Shown here in pieces: positions 53,093-62,004 of a stretch of DNA of 64,000 nt. Source of the stretch: an uncultured Eubacteriales bacterium (lineage in GTDB: Bacteria; Bacillota; Clostridia; TANB77; CAG-508); the NCBI GenBank assembly GCA_949294555.1, contig CASFHP010000003.1, positions 59,473-123,472 of the forward strand. The letters run 5' to 3'. Position numbers and translations under genes: made by a program. Numbering within the stretch: position 1 is the first letter of the stretch; the number at the start of each line of letters is the position of its first letter. A model generated the notes under the pieces. It was not told the DNA's origin. It was given only the letters and a program-made list of their open reading frames with translations, and did not search any database.

Positions 53093-55093
53093 ATGAAAAA
53101 GTTAATAATTGCAATCATACTTATACTTATTTTAATAGTATCCGTATTAGGATATAAAGTATTGGTGTCCAATAATGAAAAAATGGAATTAGTAGAAATA
53201 TCATCAAAAGCGGAATTAGAGGCAATATATGACAGAGATATGGATGAAATTAGTACACCATTTAAATTATTGACATTACCATTTAGTATTTTTTTTGAAA
53301 GCACAAGAAGCTATACTTATAGTATGGGAGACTGGATAATAAACAGTTCGGAAATCCAAACTGATGGTCTTACAGTACAAGGTAGTTCGGCAGAATCTGT
53401 AACGAGTACACAATCTACAAAAGATTATTCAACAACAAACATACAAGTAGAAAATGTAGACGAAGCAGATATAACAAAAACAGATGGAGATTATATATAT
53501 TCTTTATCAGAAGATAAAGTTATTATTACAGATGTAAGAGATGAAACACAAATGAAAATAGTAGCAGAAATACAACCAAAAGGTATTAATACCATTCCAT
53601 CAGATTTGATTTTATATAATGATAAATTAATTGTAATTAGTGAAGAAATGGAATCTACATCATATTATAATAGTTACTATTATAGTAATGCGACAATTGT
53701 ATCTGTATATGATATTTCCAATAGAGAACAACCAAAAGAAGTTAAGAACTATGAATTAGAACAACCATATTATACATCAAGATGTATAAATGGTAGACTA
53801 TATGTTATTTCATCAGGTTCATTAAAAGAAGAAAATGATGAAATTGTAACATATTATTATGAAGATGGAAAACAAGTCGATCCAGGATATAAAGGCATAA
53901 AAAGGATAAAAGATATAGAAACATCTGACCAGACTATATTATCTATGTTAGATTTAAATAATATAGATGAATCAGTAAAAGTAAATTCGTATTTAATGAA
54001 TGTAGAAAATGCTTATGTATCAGAAAATAATATTTATTTATTAGAAGAAAAATATGAAAGTGCATATAATAATCCTCCTGCAATATCTTCAATATTTGGA
54101 TTAAAAGGTATATTGGGTGCATTTGAATATGAAGAAGATTATGGAACTTACACATATATATATAAATTTAATCTACTTGAAGACGGAAGTATACAATATG
54201 ATAAAAAGGCAAAAGAAAATGGGCAAACCATCAATCAATTTTCAATAGATGAGTATGAAGGAAATTTAAGAGTTGCTTTATATAATAGAGATGGTTCCAG
54301 AATAGTAATATTTGATAACGAAATGAAAAAAATAGGAGAAACTGAAAAATTAGCAAAGGGAGAAAGAATGTATTCTTCTAGATTTTTAGGAAATAAAGCA
54401 TATCTTGTGACATATAAAACAGTTGATCCATTATTTGTAGTAGACTTGAGCAATCCAGAAGATCCACAAGTCTTAGGAGAATTAAAAATACCAGGATATA
54501 GTACATATTTGCATCCTTATGACGAAAATCATTTAATAGGAATTGGAATGCAAACAGAAGAAAAAATATATAGAGATTCATCTGGAAAAGTCACATCAAC
54601 GTCAGCTGTTATCACAGGAATGAAAATGGCATTATTTGATGTAACAGATGTTAATAATCCAATTCAAATTTCAGATACAATCATTGGAGACAGTAGGACA
54701 ACCTCAGCAATTCTAACAAATCATAAAGCATTATTATTCTCAAAAGAAAAAGGATTATTAGCAATACCTGTTAACAATTACACAGAAGATTTTGAGATAG
54801 AAAGTTCATCAGATGACTATGAATCAATGGTTAATTCTTATACAAATTATAATAAAAAATATGTTTCAGAAGGGTATTTTGTATATAATATAAATCTTAC
54901 AGATGGATTTACGTTAAAGGGTACAATCACTCATGAAAAAACTAAGAGCAAATATTCTTATTATAATACATCAAGATTACTAAGAGGCTTATATATTGAT
55001 GATAATTTGTATACAGTGTCAGAAGATTATATAAAAGTAAATAGATTAGATGATTTACAAGAAATTAGTCAATTGAAAATAAAGGAGGATTAG
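53093..55093 (+). CDS. Secreted/membrane-anchored beta-propeller protein
   Basis: 666 residues. The N-terminal signal/anchor helix (LIIAIILILILIVSVLGYKVL) is followed by the family start TTNIQVENVDEADITKTDGDYIY of the C-terminal beta-propeller family (Beta_propel). Repeated blades include LYVISSGSL, LRVALYNRDGSRIVIFD, AYLVTYKTVDPLFVVDL and YSTYLHPYDENHLIGIG. It acts outside the membrane; the function is unknown, possibly protein binding or proteolysis control. GAGGGGGAT precedes the ATG. The DUF4190-like gene follows after five bases. Confidence 0.88.
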   Translation: MKKLIIAIILILILIVSVLGYKVLVSNNEKMELVEISSKAELEAIYDRDMDEISTPFKLLTLPFSIFFESTRSYTYSMGDWIINSSEIQTDGLTVQGSSAESVTSTQSTKDYSTTNIQVENVDEADITKTDGDYIYSLSEDKVIITDVRDETQMKIVAEIQPKGINTIPSDLILYNDKLIVISEEMESTSYYNSYYYSNATIVSVYDISNREQPKEVKNYELEQPYYTSRCINGRLYVISSGSLKEENDEIVTYYYEDGKQVDPGYKGIKRIKDIETSDQTILSMLDLNNIDESVKVNSYLMNVENAYVSENNIYLLEEKYESAYNNPPAISSIFGLKGILGAFEYEEDYGTYTYIYKFNLLEDGSIQYDKKAKENGQTINQFSIDEYEGNLRVALYNRDGSRIVIFDNEMKKIGETEKLAKGERMYSSRFLGNKAYLVTYKTVDPLFVVDLSNPEDPQVLGELKIPGYSTYLHPYDENHLIGIGMQTEEKIYRDSSGKVTSTSAVITGMKMALFDVTDVNNPIQISDTIIGDSRTTSAILTNHKALLFSKEKGLLAIPVNNYTEDFEIESSSDDYESMVNSYTNYNKKYVSEGYFVYNINLTDGFTLKGTITHEKTKSKYSYYNTSRLLRGLYIDDNLYTVSEDYIKVNRLDDLQEISQLKIKED

Positions 55094-55098
55094 TAAAT

Positions 55099-55356
55099 AT
55101 GGAAGAAAATAGAAAAAAGTCAGCAGCAGGAGTTAGTTCACTAGTGTTAGGAATTATATCAATTTTATCAGGATTATTTTACTATATTAGTTTACCAACA
55201 GGAATATTAGCAATTATTTTAGGAGCAGTTAGTACAAAGAAAACAGGAAGTAAACTTGGAAAATCTGGATTGATTACAGGAATTGTTGGTGTTAGTATAT
55301 GTGCATTTTTATACATAAGCATGGTAATTATGTTGTGGTTGGCAAATAATTATTAG
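55099..55356 (+). CDS. DUF4190-type small membrane protein
   Basis: 85 residues with two helices (VSSLVLGIISILSGLFYYISLPTGILAIILGAVS and GLITGIVGVSICAFLYISMVIMLW) separated by a Gly/Lys loop, the DUF4190 pattern. AAAGGAGG precedes the ATG, and it is five bases behind the propeller gene, so they are cotranscribed. Function unknown. Confidence 0.82.
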   Translation: MEENRKKSAAGVSSLVLGIISILSGLFYYISLPTGILAIILGAVSTKKTGSKLGKSGLITGIVGVSICAFLYISMVIMLWLANNY

Positions 55357-55442
55357 ATTAGTGAATAGAGTAAGAAACAATTTTATAAAAGGTGTTTTTG
55401 AAAATTAGTGAAATAAAGAATAGAGTAAAAATTAAGCCAAAA

Positions 55443-55491
55443 ACTTGTCGAATTTTGTAAAATATACAAATTTCGACAAGTTTTTTGTAGA
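55443..55491. terminator. Bidirectional terminator with TTGTCGAA stem
   Basis: AACTTGTCGAA-TTTTGTA, short AT loop, ACAAATTTCGACAAGTT followed by TTTTTT. It separates the DUF4190 gene from the minus-strand fusion gene. Confidence 0.8.
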
Positions 55492-55504
55492 TTATTATTA
55501 ATTT

Positions 55505-56272
55505 CTAAAACTCTTTTTTACCTAAATCTTCAGAAAACCTTAACAAATAGCCATCTGGGTCTTGTACTAAAAATTCCTTATTTCCAAGTAGTTTATCATC
55601 TTGTCTATACCAATTTTTCTCAATCTCAAACGCAATGTCATAGCCACTTTCTTTTAATTTTGAATAAATCAAATCCACAGAAGATACCTCTAATTGAAAA
55701 TTGATTCCATTACCGAAAGGATAAGTAAGAGGAGCTAAATTCCATTTATCATTGTCTGAAATTTCTTGCAACATAAATTGAATTTCTTCCATTGAAAGAA
55801 ATACAAACTTATTCTCAGGTCTTTGATATTCAACCTTAAACCCTAAAGTTTTATAAAATGTAAGACTATTTTCCAAATTGCTTACAGAAAGCTCAGGAAT
55901 AGTTTTATTAAAAACAAGCTCATCATCAGCTCTAATAATTTCACTTTCAAAAAAACGTTCTTGAAATTCAGTTAAAACTCTAATTTCTGCGTTTGAATAA
56001 TTTTTACCTTTAGGAACAACTATTAGTTTATCATCATTATCATTAGTTCTATGAATAATGGCAATACATTTTCCTTTAAAAGTTTTCAAAGGTTCAAAAA
56101 CACCTAATATGTAGCAATCCAATTCTTCGCCATCACCACTTATCGTATTTGGAACATATCCATAATTTACAGGATAAATATGATTAGGATATTTTTCTGA
56201 GTGCCTACTTCCAAGTGGTCTATCCATCACAACATCAACTATTTTATTTAAAAAATTTTTACTATTTGTCAT
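55505..56272 (-). CDS. Inorganic pyrophosphatase-like/VOC (glyoxalase-bleomycin resistance) fusion
   Basis: 255 residues from ATG 56272 (AAAGGA upstream). Residues 1-115 resemble a compact type I inorganic pyrophosphatase: VVMDRPLGSRHSEKYPNHIYPVNYGYVPNT and DGEELDCYILGV, where acidic residues sit as in PPase metal sites, then IIHRTNDNDDKLIVV. Residues about 125-250 are a VOC domain: IPELSVSNLENSLTFYKTLGFKVEY and FLVQDPDGYLLRFSEDLG, the DPDGY(L)LRF ending typical of bleomycin-resistance-like proteins. The join is in one frame with no sign of assembly error. The fused function is unknown. Confidence 0.78.
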   Translation of the reverse strand: MTNSKNFLNKIVDVVMDRPLGSRHSEKYPNHIYPVNYGYVPNTISGDGEELDCYILGVFEPLKTFKGKCIAIIHRTNDNDDKLIVVPKGKNYSNAEIRVLTEFQERFFESEIIRADDELVFNKTIPELSVSNLENSLTFYKTLGFKVEYQRPENKFVFLSMEEIQFMLQEISDNDKWNLAPLTYPFGNGINFQLEVSSVDLIYSKLKESGYDIAFEIEKNWYRQDDKLLGNKEFLVQDPDGYLLRFSEDLGKKEF

Positions 56273-56454
56273 TTTAAAATCCTTTCTTGCATTATAGAAA
56301 AACCTATTCAACAAAAGCTATAATTTAACCAAAGTATAATATGAATAAAAATAAATTTCAATAAAATTGAAAATATTTACAATATATTTTTTACATGATA
56401 AAATAAGCACAACAAGGATAAAATATTTCTAGGGATTTGAGAAAGGAGAAGTAT

Positions 56455-56865
56455 ATGAAAATATTAATTATTTGTAGCAAAGCGTTTTATGATAAAATTG
56501 CACCAATTAAACAAAAATTAGAAGAAATGGGTCATAGTATAGAATTGCCAAACTCATATTATGAACCAGATGCTGAGAAAAAGGCATGGAATTTAGGAAA
56601 TAAAGCACATTCTGAATTTAAACAAAAAATGTTAAAAATGAGTGCAGAAAGAATTGCAACAATGGATGCAGTATTAACTTTAAATTTTGATAAAAACGGA
56701 AAACAAAATTACATTGGAGGAGCAACTTTTTTAGAACTATATGAAGCATTTATGAAAGGTAAAAAGATTTTTATGTATAATCCAATTCCAGAAGGCATGT
56801 TATATGATGAAATATCAGGTTTTTCGCCAGTCATTATAAATGGTAATTTGGATTTGGTTAAATGA
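56455..56865 (+). CDS. Nucleoside 2-deoxyribosyltransferase-fold-like small protein
   Basis: 136 residues from ATG 56455, with GAAAGGAG upstream. KILIICSKAFYDKIAPIKQKLEEMGHSIELP starts a Rossmann-like unit, and MDAVLTLNFDKNGKQNYIGGATFLELYEAFMKGKKIFMYNPIP resembles the nucleotide-pocket region of deoxyribosyltransferase-fold proteins that sense or process nucleotides. Assignment by overall look only. Monocistronic. Confidence 0.6.
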   Translation: MKILIICSKAFYDKIAPIKQKLEEMGHSIELPNSYYEPDAEKKAWNLGNKAHSEFKQKMLKMSAERIATMDAVLTLNFDKNGKQNYIGGATFLELYEAFMKGKKIFMYNPIPEGMLYDEISGFSPVIINGNLDLVK

Positions 56866-57017
56866 GAACGAATAGGGTGTTATAGTATCAAATTATGAAA
56901 GAAAATAAAAATCATATAATGTAATTATAAGATGGAAATAGATGACTTTTATTTTGGGAGAAAAAATAAATTAATGATATTGAAAAGTGAAATTCATAAG
57001 AGAAGGGAAGGATAAAA

Positions 57018-57665
57018 ATGGAAGAAGTTAATCAAAATTTAGAAGACTATATTGAAAAAAAAGTATTACCACAATATGACGCAAATAATGTAGGTGGTCA
57101 TGGAAAGGAACACATAGAAACAGTTATAAATAGAAGTTTTGAAATTGTAAAAGAATTTAATTTAGATGTGAATAAAGATATGGTATATACGATTGCAGCA
57201 TTTCATGATATTGGATATAAGGAAAATCCAGACCAACATGAAGAAGTATCAAGTGAAAAATTTAAACAAGACAAAGAAATTGCAAAATTTTTCAATGATG
57301 AACAGATAAAAGTTATTGCAGAGGCAATTGTTGACCACAGAGCAAGTCTAGAATATGAAGCAAGAAGTATTTATGGAAAAATTGTTTCTTCAGCAGATAG
57401 AGAAACATCAGTAGAAAATATGCTTACAAGGTCAATATTATATCAAGCAGACAAACATAAAGCGGAGAACCCAACCATAGAACAAGTGATAGAATATTCA
57501 TATAAAAAATTATCAAGCAAATATGGAAAAGGTGGATATGCAAAAATGTATTATCCAGATAAAAAATATACACAGTATTTAGACAAAATGCAAGAATTAT
57601 TAGAAAAGAAAGATAAGTTTATAGAAGCAGAAATGAATTTAGCAAAAACATTGGGAAAGGTATAA
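57018..57665 (+). CDS. HD-domain phosphohydrolase
   Basis: 215 residues. The metal-binding set is GGHGKEHIETV (H), AAFHDIGYKE (HD), VDHRAS (H) and SSADRET (D), as in HD-superfamily hydrolases of the YfbR/uncharacterised group. It likely hydrolyses a nucleotide or other phosphoester; the substrate is unknown. GGGAAGGAT precedes the ATG. The phosphotyrosine phosphatase gene follows after four bases, so they form an operon. Confidence 0.88.
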   Translation: MEEVNQNLEDYIEKKVLPQYDANNVGGHGKEHIETVINRSFEIVKEFNLDVNKDMVYTIAAFHDIGYKENPDQHEEVSSEKFKQDKEIAKFFNDEQIKVIAEAIVDHRASLEYEARSIYGKIVSSADRETSVENMLTRSILYQADKHKAENPTIEQVIEYSYKKLSSKYGKGGYAKMYYPDKKYTQYLDKMQELLEKKDKFIEAEMNLAKTLGKV

Positions 57666-57669
57666 GAAA

Positions 57670-58131
57670 ATGATTAAAGTTTTATTTGTATGCTTAGGAA
57701 ATATATGTAGGTCTCCTATGGCAGAATATGTATTTAAGGATATGGTAAAAAAGGAAGGATTAGAAAATCAATTTTCCATTTCTTCAGCTGCAACAAGTTA
57801 TGAAGAAGTGGGAAATGATATGCATTATGGAACAAAAGATAAATTAGACGAAATGGGCATTCCTTATACAAAGCATAAAGCAAGAAGAATTGAAAAACAA
57901 GATTATCAAATATATGATTATATCATTGGAATGGAAGAAAGTAATATTCGAAATATCTTAAGAATTGTAGGAAATGACGAAGAAAAGAAAGTATATAGAT
58001 TACTAGATTTTTCAAAAAATCCAAGAGACATCGCTGACCCATGGTATACTGGGAATTTTACAGTTACATATCATGATATAGTAGAAGGTTGTACGAATTT
58101 TTTGAATTATTTAAAATCGCATTGTTTATAA
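57670..58131 (+). CDS. Low-molecular-weight protein-tyrosine phosphatase
   Basis: 153 residues. The P-loop VCLGNICRSPMAE (C-x5-R-S) is at residues 7-19 and the general-acid loop IADPWYTG near the C-terminus; both catalytic parts are intact. It dephosphorylates phosphotyrosine proteins, often regulating exopolysaccharide synthesis, though a target is not apparent here. AAAGGT precedes the ATG. Confidence 0.95.
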   Translation: MIKVLFVCLGNICRSPMAEYVFKDMVKKEGLENQFSISSAATSYEEVGNDMHYGTKDKLDEMGIPYTKHKARRIEKQDYQIYDYIIGMEESNIRNILRIVGNDEEKKVYRLLDFSKNPRDIADPWYTGNFTVTYHDIVEGCTNFLNYLKSHCL

Positions 58132-58145
58132 GAAACTTAACCTTG

Positions 58146-58203
58146 TTGTATAGGGAAAATCCACATAAGATTAAGATAAAAGACGATTTTTCTTATACAA
58201 TAG
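58146..58203. repeat. Imperfect 16-bp inverted repeat
   Basis: TTGTATAGGGAAAATC against the complement of GATTTTTCTTATACAA, 14 of 16 matched. Terminator or mini-repeat. Confidence 0.5.
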
Positions 58204-58229
58204 AAAATTAGTTAAAGAAGAGGTAATAA

Positions 58230-58964
58230 ATGGCAAACTATTTTATCAAAATAAAAGAAAAAGAAATACCAGTAATTGTAAGAAATTATAGAAATACAAA
58301 TTCTATAAAAATATATTTCAAAGGAAATGTTTTAAACATTAGCAAATCAAAGTATTTATCTAATAAAAAAATGCTAGAAGTGATAAAACAGAATGAAGAA
58401 CAAATCTATGAGCAATATATGAAAATATTGTCAAAAGACAACGACAAAATCAAACATTGGTATACAGGAGAAAAGATAAGCTATAAGGGCGAAGACTTTA
58501 CAATACAACTGCATTATAGTAATAGAAAAAGGCTAAAAATTATTCTAGATGAGAAAAATAAGGAATTCATAATAGAAATTCCAGAAATGTTAAAAGATGA
58601 GGACAATAAAGATATCATTGATAAAGGTGTAAAGAGATTGCTTTGTATAAAAACAAAAGAATATTTAGAAACGCGATTGCCATACTGGAGCAAAAAAATG
58701 CATACCGAATATTGTGAGTGTAAGGTAGGAGACGCGACAAGCAAATATGGAAGTTGTGTTCCTAGTAAAAAAGCGCTGCATTTTAGTAATAGGCTTATCA
58801 TGTTACCAGAAGATAAAATAGATGCCATTATTGTCCACGAATTGTCACATATGACTTATGCAAATCATAGTAAACAATTCTATCATTTGGTTCAAGAGTA
58901 TATACCGAATTATTTTGAGATTGATAAATGGTTGAAGAAAAATGTGAATAGGGTTATGATATAA
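58230..58964 (+). CDS. YgjP-type (M48-like) metallopeptidase domain protein
   Basis: 244 residues. IIVHELSHMTYANHSKQFYHLVQEYIP carries the zinc-binding HELSH with the downstream His/Glu region, and SKYGSCVPSKKALHFSNRLIMLPEDKIDAI just before is the standard YgjP/DUF45 signature. N-terminal basic region (VRNYRNTNSIKIYFKG) is also typical. Function of DUF45 proteins is unclear; often linked to restriction or stress genes. AAGAGGT precedes the ATG. Confidence 0.9.
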   Translation: MANYFIKIKEKEIPVIVRNYRNTNSIKIYFKGNVLNISKSKYLSNKKMLEVIKQNEEQIYEQYMKILSKDNDKIKHWYTGEKISYKGEDFTIQLHYSNRKRLKIILDEKNKEFIIEIPEMLKDEDNKDIIDKGVKRLLCIKTKEYLETRLPYWSKKMHTEYCECKVGDATSKYGSCVPSKKALHFSNRLIMLPEDKIDAIIVHELSHMTYANHSKQFYHLVQEYIPNYFEIDKWLKKNVNRVMI

Positions 58965-58983
58965 AAGGTTTTTTCGGATTTTT

Positions 58984-59043
58984 GTCAATGGGGACGGAGA
59001 TTTTGACACTAAAATTGTGTCAAAAATCTCCGTCCCCATTGAC
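58984..59043. repeat. Near-perfect 26-bp REP-like hairpin
   Basis: GTCAATGGGGACGGAGATTT..., loop of seven, and its complement ending CCGTCCCCATTGAC. One unpaired T. It fills the whole gap between converging genes, ending one base before the radical SAM stop codon. TGGGGACG is shared with the ends of the element at 5568. Confidence 0.8.
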
Positions 59044-59044
59044 A

Positions 59045-59953
59045 TCAAAAATCTTTTCCTTGATACAAATTTTCATCTTTCAACTTTTTATCTAAACCAT
59101 TTAAAATCCATTTTTTATGCAAATCCCATTTAGGAGCAATCAATAAATCCTTAGGAGCGTCTCCAGAAACTCTATGAATAACGATATCAGGAGAAATATG
59201 GGAAAGAATGTATGCTAAACAATCCAAATAATACTCTAAGGAAATTGGCTCATATAGACCATTTGCATACATATCTGCTAAAACCGTATTTTCTATTACA
59301 TAAGTATTGTGAATTTTTAAACCTTGGATATGATGCTGGTTTATAAAATTTACTGTATCTTGTACATCTTCAAAAGTCTCATTTGGCAGTCCAACCATAA
59401 TATGTGTAATAACATCAATTTTGTATTTGTTAAGAAATTTAACAGCATTTGTAAATTGTGTATTTGTATATTTTCTGTTAATAAATTCGCCAATTTTTTC
59501 ATTTGCAGTTTGCAATCCTAATTCTACAGATACATAATATTTCTTAGTATAAGAATGTAAAAGTTTTACAATTTCTTCATTAATACAATCAGGTCTAGTA
59601 GCAACTGATAGACCAATAATTTTCTCATTAATTAACGCACTATCATATTTTTTCTTTAAATTCTCAAGAGAGTCATATGTATTTGAAAAATTTTGAAAAT
59701 ACACAATAAATTTATTTGCTCTATTAGAACGAGGACTTTTGAAAAAATCTTCTACTTGTGCCGAAATATCTTTAAATGGATTTAGGTGTTCCCCTGAGCC
59801 ACATTCACTACAAAAAATACAGCCATTGGTGCTTAAACTACCATCTCGATTAGGGCAAGTGAAATGTCCATCAATGCAAATTTTCAAAACACGCTCTCCA
59901 AATTTGTTCTTATAATATTCATTTAATTTATTATATCTATATATCTTTTCCAT
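59045..59953 (-). CDS. TIGR01212/YhcC family radical SAM protein
   Basis: 302 residues. DGHFTCPNRDGSLSTNGCIFCSECGSG holds the family's cysteine set for the 4Fe-4S cluster (C-x15-C-x2-C pattern), followed by LGLQTANEKIGEFINRKYT, THIMVGLPNETFEDV and LKIHNTYVIENT. The family is widespread and its reaction unknown. ATG 59953 matches the family's usual beginning. There is no ribosome site before it, and the promoter (TTGTTA-17-TATACT) ends seven bases away, so the mRNA may be leaderless. Confidence 0.92.
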   Translation of the reverse strand: MEKIYRYNKLNEYYKNKFGERVLKICIDGHFTCPNRDGSLSTNGCIFCSECGSGEHLNPFKDISAQVEDFFKSPRSNRANKFIVYFQNFSNTYDSLENLKKKYDSALINEKIIGLSVATRPDCINEEIVKLLHSYTKKYYVSVELGLQTANEKIGEFINRKYTNTQFTNAVKFLNKYKIDVITHIMVGLPNETFEDVQDTVNFINQHHIQGLKIHNTYVIENTVLADMYANGLYEPISLEYYLDCLAYILSHISPDIVIHRVSGDAPKDLLIAPKWDLHKKWILNGLDKKLKDENLYQGKDF

Positions 59954-59960
59954 AATATAT

Positions 59961-59989
59961 AGTATAGCAAATTTAAGAAAAAATAACAA
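59961..59989 (-). promoter_or_regulatory. Promoter abutting the radical SAM start
   Basis: Minus strand TTGTTA, 17-base spacer, TATACT with TGC extended -10, seven bases before the ATG at 59953. Transcription should begin at or next to the A of ATG. Confidence 0.6.
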
Positions 59990-60017
59990 TTAGAAAATCT
60001 GTTACAGTTTAGTGTAT

Positions 60018-60058
60018 AATATCTACACCTTCCAGGAATTATCCATTGAACTGTAACA
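60018..60058. repeat. Fragment of the CCTTCCAGGAATT dispersed repeat
   Basis: ATATCTACACCTTCCAGGAA followed by TTATCCATTGAACTGTAAC, the best match to the right end of the 6898-7068 copy and its flank CAAAGCTGTAACAAAAAT. Confidence 0.55.
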
Positions 60059-60074
60059 AAAATTTAGAAAATTG

Positions 60075-60103
60075 TTGAAAAAAGTATATGAATCATATAT
60101 AAT
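60075..60103 (+). promoter_or_regulatory. Promoter of the symporter gene
   Basis: TTGAAA (60075-60080), 17-base spacer, TATAAT (60098-60103). Confidence 0.65.
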
Positions 60104-60165
60104 GTAGAAAATCCTAGAAATATAATTATATTTTTAGTTGCCTTCTAATGAAAAGAGGTAGTATT

Positions 60166-61422
60166 ATGAAAAAATTTTTATCAAATTACAAATCCACAAT
60201 AATTCTTTTAGTTGCGATTATTGTTGGAGCCATCGTAGGAATTGTCTTTAAAGAAAAAGCAACTATCGTAAAGCCACTAGGCGATTTATTCTTAAATTTA
60301 TTATTAGTAATTGTCGTTCCACTAATTTTCTTAACAATTACGACATCTGTTTCTAAAATGAAATCACCCAAAAGGTTAGGAAAAATTGTAGTAACCATTA
60401 TAGGTGTATTTGTGTTTACATCTATCATAGCAGTATTGATAGGCTTTTTAAGCACATATTTTGTAAAATTAGTAGAACCAGAAGATGGAGAACAAATTAG
60501 AGCTTCATTGGAACAAACTACAGAAGAAACGGAAGATACAGAGGAACTAACAATTGCTGATAGAACAGTGCAATTATTAACTGTTGATGATTTTTACAAG
60601 TTATTATCAAAAGATAACATCATTGCATTATTAATATTCTCTATTATTGTTGGAATTGCCATCAATATGTCAGGAGAAAAAGCAAAACCTGTAATGGATT
60701 TTCTAGAATCAGCAAATACAGTGGTACATAATATTATAAAAATTATTATGTATTATGCACCAATAGGATTAGGATGTTATTTTGCAGCATTAGTGGGAAG
60801 TTTTGGTGCACAAATTGCAGTAGGATATTTAAAAACATTTGTATATTATACAATTATTGCAGTACTATTCTATTTTATCATGTACACAATTTATGCCTTT
60901 TTAGCAGGTGGCAAAAAAGGAATAAAAGCTTTTTGGAAAAATGCCATACCACCTACAATGACAGCATTGGCAACCTGTTCAAGTGCAGCTTCTATTCCAA
61001 TAAATATTGAAAGTAGTAAGAAAATAGGTGTACCAGATGACATTGCAGAAACCACCATACCATTAGGTTCAAGCTTTCATAAAGACGGTTCTATCATCGG
61101 TTCTGTATTTAAAATTATGTTTTTAGTATGTTTATTTGGAACAAGTATGTCAACAGCTGGAGATATCTTAGGAATTTTAGGAATTGCGTTATTGGCTAAT
61201 TTATTAATCACAGCAGTACCAATAGGAGGAGGCACAATTTCAGAAATGTTAATCATTTCCATGATGGGATATCCAGTTGCAGCATTACCAATTTTAACAA
61301 TTATTGCAACAATTATAGACCCACAAGCAACAATGCTAAATGTAGTGGGAGATACCGTTTCCTCTATGATGGTAACAAGAGTGGTTGATGGAAAAGACTG
61401 GATGAAAGAAAGCAAAACATGA
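60166..61422 (+). CDS. Dicarboxylate/amino acid:cation symporter (SDF/GltP family)
   Basis: 418 residues, eight helices plus two re-entrant loops. ATCSSAASIPINIE is the serine-rich hairpin HP1; SFHKDGSIIG, TAVPIGGGTISEMLIISMMGYPV (HP2) and IIDPQATMLNVVGDTVSSMMVTRVVDG carry the substrate- and Na+/H+-binding residues typical of the family. An acidic extra loop (EQTTEETEDTEELT) sits between helices 3 and 4. Likely takes up glutamate, aspartate or C4-dicarboxylates. ATG 60166 follows AAGAGGTAG. A strong terminator follows. Confidence 0.93.
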   Translation: MKKFLSNYKSTIILLVAIIVGAIVGIVFKEKATIVKPLGDLFLNLLLVIVVPLIFLTITTSVSKMKSPKRLGKIVVTIIGVFVFTSIIAVLIGFLSTYFVKLVEPEDGEQIRASLEQTTEETEDTEELTIADRTVQLLTVDDFYKLLSKDNIIALLIFSIIVGIAINMSGEKAKPVMDFLESANTVVHNIIKIIMYYAPIGLGCYFAALVGSFGAQIAVGYLKTFVYYTIIAVLFYFIMYTIYAFLAGGKKGIKAFWKNAIPPTMTALATCSSAASIPINIESSKKIGVPDDIAETTIPLGSSFHKDGSIIGSVFKIMFLVCLFGTSMSTAGDILGILGIALLANLLITAVPIGGGTISEMLIISMMGYPVAALPILTIIATIIDPQATMLNVVGDTVSSMMVTRVVDGKDWMKESKT

Positions 61423-61483
61423 TTTTGTGAAGAAAGACTTGTCTCTGGAAAATAAAAGATAAAGTTAAAAATAAAATAAATAT

Positions 61484-61530
61484 AAGCTAAATATCAATAT
61501 AGATAAGTGATATTTAGCTTTACAATTTTT
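61484..61530 (+). terminator. Terminator after the symporter gene
   Basis: AAGCTAAATATCA, loop, TGATATTTAGCTT, then TACAATTTTT. Confidence 0.75.
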
Positions 61531-61678
61531 AAATTCTAGAAAATTCCATTCCTTAGAATTAAAAAAATAAAATTGTACCGAAAAATCTTTACGCTTCCTT
61601 GAAAACTTAAATAGATGTAGTTGAATTAGAAAAGTAGAAAAAAGCTTTCACGAAGCTAGATTTGTTAAAATACCTAAA

Positions 61679-61837
61679 TTAGCTAGTTTTATGTTTTTTA
61701 GAAAATCTTGATTTTAAATAATCTAAAAACATACAGACCAGGGCAGAAACAAAAATAAAACTAAGTATTATAAAAATTTGTTCAATTTGTTCTTCTTTTG
61801 GTAAAGTATATAAATACAACATATAATTTGTTATCAT
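61679..61837 (-). CDS. 52-residue single-helix membrane protein
   Basis: Short ORF from ATG 61837 with a good ribosome site AAAGGTGG eight bases upstream. The protein has a polar N-terminal stretch (LPKEEQIEQ), one helix (IFIILSFIFVSALVCMFL) and a strongly basic tail (KSRFSKKHK). The layout is that of small regulatory membrane peptides. No family recognised. It sits in an otherwise gene-free 580-base gap. Confidence 0.55.
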   Translation of the reverse strand: MITNYMLYLYTLPKEEQIEQIFIILSFIFVSALVCMFLDYLKSRFSKKHKTS

Positions 61838-62004
61838 AAAACATTCCACCTTTTATACCATTTAATACTACAGAAAATTGTTTTTTAGTTCGACTTATAT
61901 AAATTCTTCTATCTTACATGGAATATTTTATCAAACAAGATGAAACAAATCAATATAATATATTCAAAATAATACAAAAAACACAAAAATATTCAAAAAA
62001 AGGA

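Noticed and set aside
58146-58203. Structured small RNA gene
   Set aside because: Only an imperfect 16-bp inverted repeat; no promoter or further structure to support an RNA gene.
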